Assembly: GCA_021396245.1 (NCBI GenBank)
Contig: WNYE01000006.1
Span: forward strand, 186,001 to 250,000
Direction of reading: 5' to 3'
Origin: Sporothrix humicola
Lineage: Eukaryota; Ascomycota; Sordariomycetes; Ophiostomatales; Ophiostomataceae
DNA: 64,000 nucleotides
Both the position numbers and the translations under genes were made by a program. Positions 59,062 through 64,000 of this stretch are shown in pieces; within the stretch, counting starts at the first letter, position 1; each line of letters starts with the position of its first letter. The notes under the pieces are model-generated. The model did not search any database. It saw only the letters and a program-made list of their open reading frames with translations, and was not told the origin of the DNA.

Positions 59062-61572
59062 ATGGCCGACTCGAGCACATCGTCGCTCACTTCGACCTCC
59101 CACACCCTGACGATTGCCACGCCGTACGGCATCATGGCGCCCGGGTCCGGATCAGCCATGCCGTCGCTCGGCGACATTGCGTCGGCGCTCGCCTTCCGCG
59201 ACTCGGCCCGCCAAAAGTCGCGCGAGGCGTTCCTGACGCCCAATGCGGCGCTGTCGACCGCTTCGTCCGAGATTACCCAGGTGGCCCTCGGCACGTTTGC
59301 CGGCCTCATTAGCGATGAACAGCAAGAGCGGCTGCGGCAGATGCACGCCGCGACGGCGGCACGGAAGAAGCGGAAGCGGAACAATAAGGCTTCTGTCAAT
59401 GACAAGGACGCCGAGGATGACGACAAGTTTGTGCGCCCCGTTGGCCCGATTCTCAAGATCCGGCGGGTGCACGTGAACGGCTTTGAGATCCCGCAGATCT
59501 GGCAGCAGTCGAACCGGATTCTGGAGACAAGCACAAAACAGTCGCAGTCGATACTGGATCAATTGGAGAAAGAGGACGAAGAGGAGGAGGAGGAGGGTGA
59601 AGAAGACAACGAGGAAGAGTACAGCGACGACGATACGCCAAGAAACGGCGTCCATGCCGGATCTGACAGCGAGGACGAGGAGGGCCTGCTCGAGGACGAC
59701 CTTGCTGCTCTTGAGGCTGAGGAGGATGAGGATGACGAGGATCTGAGCATGGGCGAGGACGGCGAAGATGATTTTGGCGAGGAAGAGGAGGAGGAAGACG
59801 ATGAAGATGACGAGGAGGACGACGAAGATACTGGCCACGGTCCGGCCAAGGAGCTCGTCGAGGACGCCGACGGCTTGAACGACGGCTTCTTTGACATCAA
59901 CGAGTTCAACAAGCAGTCACAATGGTTCGAGGCACAAGACGCCCGCGCCGACCCCAACACCGACGCTGCAAGCGACGACGACGAGCTGGACTGGCACAGC
60001 GACCCCTTTGCCGCGGGAATGGCGGGCAAGGGCAACAGCAAAAAGGGAAAGAAAGAGGACAAGTCCAAGTCGTCAAAATCCAAGTCAAAGTCAAAATCCA
60101 AAAAGGACCGCGACTCACTGTACTCGGACGACGAGGACGACAATGGCGGCGAAGACGACGACGACGAAGAGGATGGCCCGCCCATCTTTGGCAACATGGA
60201 CCTGGATGCACCCTCGGGCGAGAGTGACATTGAGGACATGGACGATACCACCAATGCGGGCCTTGCTGCCGGCAACGGCTTTGACGACATGGACCTGACG
60301 GCCAACGACATCTTTTACAAGGACTTTTTCGCACCGCCCGCCAAAAAACGCGGCGACCGTGACCGGCCAGGCCGGAAGTCCAAGGCGAGCGGTGATGACA
60401 CTGGAAAGGAGGAGAGCAAGGCCTTCCAGCCCGACGAGGCCGATGTCCAGCGTGCCATCAAGGACGTCCGCCGCGACCTGTTCGAGACGCTGTCCGACAT
60501 GTCTGGCGACGAGGACGATGAGGAGGGCATCGACGCCCTGTCGGACGCTTCTGCTGGCGATGTGCGTGGCCGCCGGTCTGCCCACGAGCGCCGCCAGGCC
60601 AAGATCCTGGCCGAGATCCGCCGTCTCGAGGCCGAGGCCGTCAAGGAGAAGAACTGGACCGTGTCCGGTGAGGCCTCGGCGTCGGCCCGTCCTGTCAACT
60701 CGCTGCTCGAGGAAGACCTTGACTTTGAGCACATTGGCAAGCCCGTGCCCGTCATTACCCAAGAAATCACCGAGGACATTGAGGCACTCGTGAAACGCCG
60801 CATTTTGGAGCAGTCGTTTGACGAGGTCCGTCGCCGCTACGGTACGGGCTTCGGCGAGAACGAGGACGGCACGCGCCGCGGTCTCATCGAGATCGACGAC
60901 AGCCAGGCAAAGAAGGGCCTGGCCGCCGTCTACGAGGAGGAGCACCAGCAGGCCGCCAACCCGGACACGTACGTGAGCCAGTCGGACGAGCGCGTGCAGG
61001 CCGAGGAGCGCGAGGTCGAACGCATGTGGCTCGAGGTCAGCGCCAAGCTGGACGCGCTGAGCAACTGGCACTACAAGCCGCGCCCCGCCGCGCCGCAGAT
61101 GAACGTTGTGGCCGACGTCGCGACCGTCACCATGGAGGATGCCCAGCCGGCGACGGCCCAGGGCGTCAGCGGTGGCGCGAGCATGCTTGCCCCGCAGGAA
61201 GTGTACAAGCCCGGCGCCGACAAGAAGGACAACAAGGACAAGAACATTATTGTGGTGGCGCGGAGCGGTCTGCCGGTGGCCCGCGACGAGATGACGCGCG
61301 AGGAGAAGCTGCGTCGTCGCCGGCGCAACAAGGAGCGGATCCGCAAGAGCGGCAGCGGCATGATGAACGGCAGCGGCAATGTGAACGGCACGGCCACAGC
61401 TGGAGCAGATGGTGCCAACGGCGCTTCTGCCAACGCCTCGCAGGCCGACACGATTGCAACGCTGAAGCGTGCCGGCGTCAAGGTGATTGGCCGCAAGGGC
61501 GAGCTCCAGGACGTCGAGGGCAACAAGCCGCAGGTGTCGCGGGCGTTGTCGAGCGGCAACTTCAAGTTGTAG
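59062..61572 (+). CDS. MPP10: Mpp10, U3 snoRNP component of the SSU processome
   Basis: A nucleolar scaffold protein of pre-18S rRNA processing that binds Imp3 and Imp4 in the U3 complex. Single exon, 836 residues. Recognisable Mpp10 parts are the N-terminal helical region, very long Asp/Glu-rich blocks (about residues 170-260 and 350-410), a Lys/Ser repeat, FFDINEFNKQSQWFE, DIFYKDFFAPP, and the C-terminal conserved block: VNSLLEEDLDFEH, ITEDIEALVKRRILEQSFDE, LDALSNWHYKPRPAAPQ, LAPQEVYKPG and MTREEKLRRRRRNKERIRKS. It is longer than yeast Mpp10 (about 590 residues), mainly through the acidic tracts and a Gly/Asn/Ala-rich tail. The antisense frames here are shadows of the acidic repeats. It is convergent with HEM2. 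Confidence 0.93.
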   Translation: MADSSTSSLTSTSHTLTIATPYGIMAPGSGSAMPSLGDIASALAFRDSARQKSREAFLTPNAALSTASSEITQVALGTFAGLISDEQQERLRQMHAATAARKKRKRNNKASVNDKDAEDDDKFVRPVGPILKIRRVHVNGFEIPQIWQQSNRILETSTKQSQSILDQLEKEDEEEEEEGEEDNEEEYSDDDTPRNGVHAGSDSEDEEGLLEDDLAALEAEEDEDDEDLSMGEDGEDDFGEEEEEEDDEDDEEDDEDTGHGPAKELVEDADGLNDGFFDINEFNKQSQWFEAQDARADPNTDAASDDDELDWHSDPFAAGMAGKGNSKKGKKEDKSKSSKSKSKSKSKKDRDSLYSDDEDDNGGEDDDDEEDGPPIFGNMDLDAPSGESDIEDMDDTTNAGLAAGNGFDDMDLTANDIFYKDFFAPPAKKRGDRDRPGRKSKASGDDTGKEESKAFQPDEADVQRAIKDVRRDLFETLSDMSGDEDDEEGIDALSDASAGDVRGRRSAHERRQAKILAEIRRLEAEAVKEKNWTVSGEASASARPVNSLLEEDLDFEHIGKPVPVITQEITEDIEALVKRRILEQSFDEVRRRYGTGFGENEDGTRRGLIEIDDSQAKKGLAAVYEEEHQQAANPDTYVSQSDERVQAEEREVERMWLEVSAKLDALSNWHYKPRPAAPQMNVVADVATVTMEDAQPATAQGVSGGASMLAPQEVYKPGADKKDNKDKNIIVVARSGLPVARDEMTREEKLRRRRRNKERIRKSGSGMMNGSGNVNGTATAGADGANGASANASQADTIATLKRAGVKVIGRKGELQDVEGNKPQVSRALSSGNFKL
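59566..59832 (+). repeat. acidic low-complexity tract in MPP10
   Basis: Repeated GAG/GAA/GAC/GAT codons encode runs of Glu and Asp. A second, similar tract lies at about 60123-60250, with Lys-Ser repeats between them (60055-60105). Confidence 0.9.
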
Positions 61573-62139
61573 ATGGGTTAGGTGAAGAGGAGAGGGGAAA
61601 GGAAGGTGTTAATTTGCATACACTGTTTGCATCATTTTCTTTTCATTTTTCTTGTCATTGTTATTCGGGATCCATTGTTTGTTTTACTATTCTGTTACTT
61701 TTATCACACCTGCATAGTACGGTCAATCAAAAGCCAGTCATTGTTCATAAGATAGAGAATCCGTTCGTAATGTTTGATGTATAAGAGTGTTTTGTTAATG
61801 TATTCTCGTAGAGATAAACGTAAAAATTCTGTAAAAATAATGCAAGATGCAGTCGTCCAAAAAAATCAACAAATAAAGAGGGAATAGAAATACACGCACG
61901 CCATATAATCCGCAAAAAGTCCAAACACTTTTTCGAGCCCAAGAAACCAAGAATATGTACATCAGATGTGCTGTCCCCCCAAGAAACCAAAAGATCCGTA
62001 AACGCCAGTTGTGTGTTTTTTGTCCTCCCGCTTTTGTCTCCCCCTTCTCGTGTGAGCCGTGAGATTCTTCTGTTTTGTCGTCACTGTATTAAAGATGCCG
62101 CAGTATCATTTTTGGAAATCGTTTTTGTGACTCAATCGC
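61573..62139. other. convergent 3' region of MPP10 and HEM2
   Basis: 567 bases, AT-rich in the middle (61620-61960), with an AATAAA near 61873 on the + strand. No gene is seen. Confidence 0.65.
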
Positions 62140-63291
62140 TTAGTTGTCGAGCCAGTCCAGCAGCTCGGGCGTGAAGTAGCTGACAATGATGGTGGCACCG
62201 GCACGCAGGATGCTGTCGTGGGCCTCGAGCGCGGCGGCCTTGAGGTCAAAGACGCCCGCCTTGGCGGCCGCGTGCAGCATGGCAAATTCGCCGCTGACCT
62301 GGTAGGCGGCAATGGGCAGGTCCTTGCCCAGCTCCTTGGCGTCGCTGATAATGTCAAGGTACTGGCCGGCCGGCTTGACCATAATCACGTCGGCGCCCTC
62401 GTTGATGTCGCGCACAATGGCACGGCGGGCAAGGCCACGGCCGCCGGGGGGCAGCTGGTAACACTTGCGGTCGCCAAAGGACGGGCACGAGCCGGCGGCC
62501 TCGCGGAAGGGGCCGTACAGACAGCCCGAGAACTTGGCGGCGTAGGACATGAGCATGGTCTTGTGGGCCAACCCCTCCTCGATGAGCTTGAGCTTGATGG
62601 CGCGGATACGGCCATCGTTCATGTCCGAGGGAGCAACGCAGTGGGCGCCGGCCTGGGCATAGGCCACGGCAACGTCCGAGATACGGTCCACAGACATGGC
62701 GTTGTTCAGGCTGCCGTCGTCGCGCAGAATGCCGCAGTGGCCGTGCGAGGTGTACTCGCACAGACAGACGTCGGCCACAATGTAGAGCTGGGGGAAGCGC
62801 TGGCGCAGCAGACGGATGCTGCGGACAACAGGGCCCTGCGGATCGTCGGCCGAAGTGCCGAGCTGGTCCTTGCTGCCGGGGGCGAGGGGCACGCCAAACA
62901 GAATGACGGACCGCAGGCCCTTGTGGACGAGGGGCTCAAGGAAAGGAACCAGGCGGTTCAGGCCGAAACGGCGCTGGCCGGGCAGAGCGGCAATGGGCGT
63001 CTCCTCGTCGTCTTGGTCGGTGATGAAGAGGGGGTAGATGAGCATCGACTTTGTGAGCTGGCGCTCGGCCTGCCAGGCACGGGCGAGGGGGTGGCTGTAG
63101 CCGCCATGGAGCTGGCTGGAGATCTCGCCGGAGATGCTGACGCTGGTGGCAGCGGTGCTGGTGTAGGACATGGCGCGGGAAATGTGCGAAGAGCGCGAGG
63201 CGGTGTCGTCAAACGAGACCTCGGCACGGCGGCGGGGCTGGCCGTTGGCGTCACGGATCGAGAGATCCTGAACAAGGCTGGAGAAAGACAT
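62140..63291 (-). CDS. HEM2: porphobilinogen synthase (delta-aminolevulinate dehydratase)
   Basis: A cytosolic haem-pathway enzyme condensing two 5-aminolevulinate molecules to porphobilinogen. Single exon, 383 residues. The zinc site is complete with Cys176, Cys178 and Cys186 in DVCLCEYTSHGHCG, and both active-site lysines are present: Lys253 in SYAAKFSGCLYGPFREA and Lys306 in ADVIMVKPAGQYLD. The substrate-binding segment SDMNDGRI and the loop DRKCYQLPPGGRGLARRA are intact. About 60 N-terminal residues rich in Ser and Thr precede the barrel, a feature I associate with filamentous fungi and longer than in yeast (342 residues). The 364-codon + strand frame over the gene is a composition shadow. 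Convergent with MPP10. Confidence 0.96.
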   Translation of the reverse strand: MSFSSLVQDLSIRDANGQPRRRAEVSFDDTASRSSHISRAMSYTSTAATSVSISGEISSQLHGGYSHPLARAWQAERQLTKSMLIYPLFITDQDDEETPIAALPGQRRFGLNRLVPFLEPLVHKGLRSVILFGVPLAPGSKDQLGTSADDPQGPVVRSIRLLRQRFPQLYIVADVCLCEYTSHGHCGILRDDGSLNNAMSVDRISDVAVAYAQAGAHCVAPSDMNDGRIRAIKLKLIEEGLAHKTMLMSYAAKFSGCLYGPFREAAGSCPSFGDRKCYQLPPGGRGLARRAIVRDINEGADVIMVKPAGQYLDIISDAKELGKDLPIAAYQVSGEFAMLHAAAKAGVFDLKAAALEAHDSILRAGATIIVSYFTPELLDWLDN

Positions 63292-64000
63292 GGTGGAGGA
63301 GTGTGTGAGTGATGAAAAAGTCGACTGTTGAAATGAGGAGTGTCAGAAAGAGTCAGACGTCGAGAGTTCGAGAGAAATCAGAATAATCGACTGATGCGAA
63401 TTTGTTGAAATTTTGGAGTTCCGAAAACGACGAAACAGGAAAAGGCGAAAAAAGGACGAAAAAGACAAATGTGCCACCTGATGGACGACAAAGGAGGAGA
63501 ACACAATTGACGGCGAACAGACCGACAATGAGGGCGAAGATTGTTGAGAGAGAGGAACGGAGGATGTGGCAGAGAGGAAGAAACAGAAAAGAAGAGGAGG
63601 AGGGGAAGAAACAGATGTTAAAAGGGAAGCCGAGGAATGGCAGATGTCTCGAGGAAGGAACTAAGAAAACGGAGTGCCGCGGAAAGCAGAAAGAGGAAAG
63701 AGCGATGCGAATCTGGAGGGAAACAGCGCAAAAAAAAGTGAGTGGCAAAGGTAACCGACTTTATCGCACGGGCAATTGGCCAACGGGGGTCGAGGAGTGT
63801 GAAACACTGTGAGTCGCTCCTGCTGTTTGGAGCAAGTTGTCAGGCGAGACCGGCCGACAGCGTTTGCAGGGGGAAACAACGCTAATACTGGGAGGGGGAA
63901 TAGAGCGGGGCTTGCTGCCGGCATTGTATTTTCTGGTATTTTTGCGCAGAAATAGGCGGGCGGGGTACAAAGATGCTTTGACTGATACGCTATCTGTTTG
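63292..64000 (-). promoter_or_regulatory. HEM2 promoter and leader
   Basis: No gene is seen up to the window end. The + strand is purine-rich from 63400 to 63740, so the leader is CT-rich in the HEM2 sense. An inverted CCAAT (ATTGG at 63775-63779) lies about 485 bases upstream of the HEM2 ATG and could be a CCAAT-binding complex site, which regulates haem and iron genes in many fungi; this link is an inference. Confidence 0.5.

Noticed and set aside
62218..63312. A 364-codon + strand frame antisense to HEM2
   Set aside because: It is the complement of a GC-rich gene with strong third-position bias; translation is Ala/Gly/Val/Arg-rich without motifs. The same applies to the long antisense frames over FMT1 (2095-3303), KEX1 (10015-11043), DHODH (14924-16123) and the aldo/keto reductase (43652-44359).
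1..64000. tRNA, 5S rRNA, CRISPR arrays and intact transposons
   Set aside because: I looked for box B (GGTTCGA-type) on both strands, the fungal 5S core, regularly spaced repeats and transposase or reverse-transcriptase motifs and saw none; a tRNAscan or repeat-masking run would be decisive.

Overview
The window is nuclear DNA of a filamentous ascomycete (Pezizomycotina, most likely a Sordariomycete). The evidence is short GT-AG introns (mostly 51-86 nt) with CTAAC-type branch points, GC-rich third codon positions, and typical filamentous-fungal genes: a quinate-repressor-like protein, a Zn(II)2Cys6 regulator, a KEX1 carboxypeptidase, a Vtc5-like SPX protein and a PTH11/rhodopsin-type membrane domain. 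A finer placement such as Ophiostomatales would be a guess.

Layout, left to right: the 3' end of an unrecognised acidic nuclear-type protein (+, 1-1482); mitochondrial methionyl-tRNA formyltransferase FMT1 (+, one intron); an Stf2-like small protein (-) whose ATG appears to be split by a 520-nt intron; about 5.4 kb without a recognisable gene; KEX1 (-, three exons); an Sfm1-type SPOUT methyltransferase (+, four exons) followed in tandem by a class 1A-type dihydroorotate dehydrogenase (+); a vacuolar-type MFS transporter (+); a 1125-residue membrane protein joining a fungal rhodopsin-like domain to an FHS/FucP-type MFS transporter (-); a 3.8-kb gap; a five-exon Zn2Cys6 transcription factor (-); a 5.4-kb gap; a QutR/qa-1S-like repressor built from AROM-derived domains (-); a 5.5-kb gap; an aldo/keto reductase (+) convergent with a membrane-anchored YtcJ-type amidohydrolase (-); a small secreted cysteine-containing protein (+); a Vtc5-like SPX protein (-, three exons); a 9-kb gap; MPP10 of the SSU processome (+); and HEM2 (porphobilinogen synthase, -) with its upstream region at the right end.

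The genes do not form one pathway or biosynthetic cluster. They are housekeeping genes (FMT1, SFM1, DHODH, MPP10, HEM2, KEX1) mixed with membrane transport and regulatory genes. About half of the window has no recognisable coding sequence. Much of that is strongly strand-asymmetric, with long tracts that are pyrimidine-rich in the sense direction of the next gene, consistent with long 5' leaders and promoters. I saw no tRNA, rRNA, CRISPR array or intact transposon by eye.

The items most worth following up are the rhodopsin-MFS fusion, the QutR-like protein that keeps its dehydroquinase Lys/His while its kinase and shikimate dehydrogenase motifs are degenerate, the intron-split start codon of the Stf2-like gene, the small secreted protein with a repeated NIGG motif and a CLC terminus, and the large silent intergenic domains.
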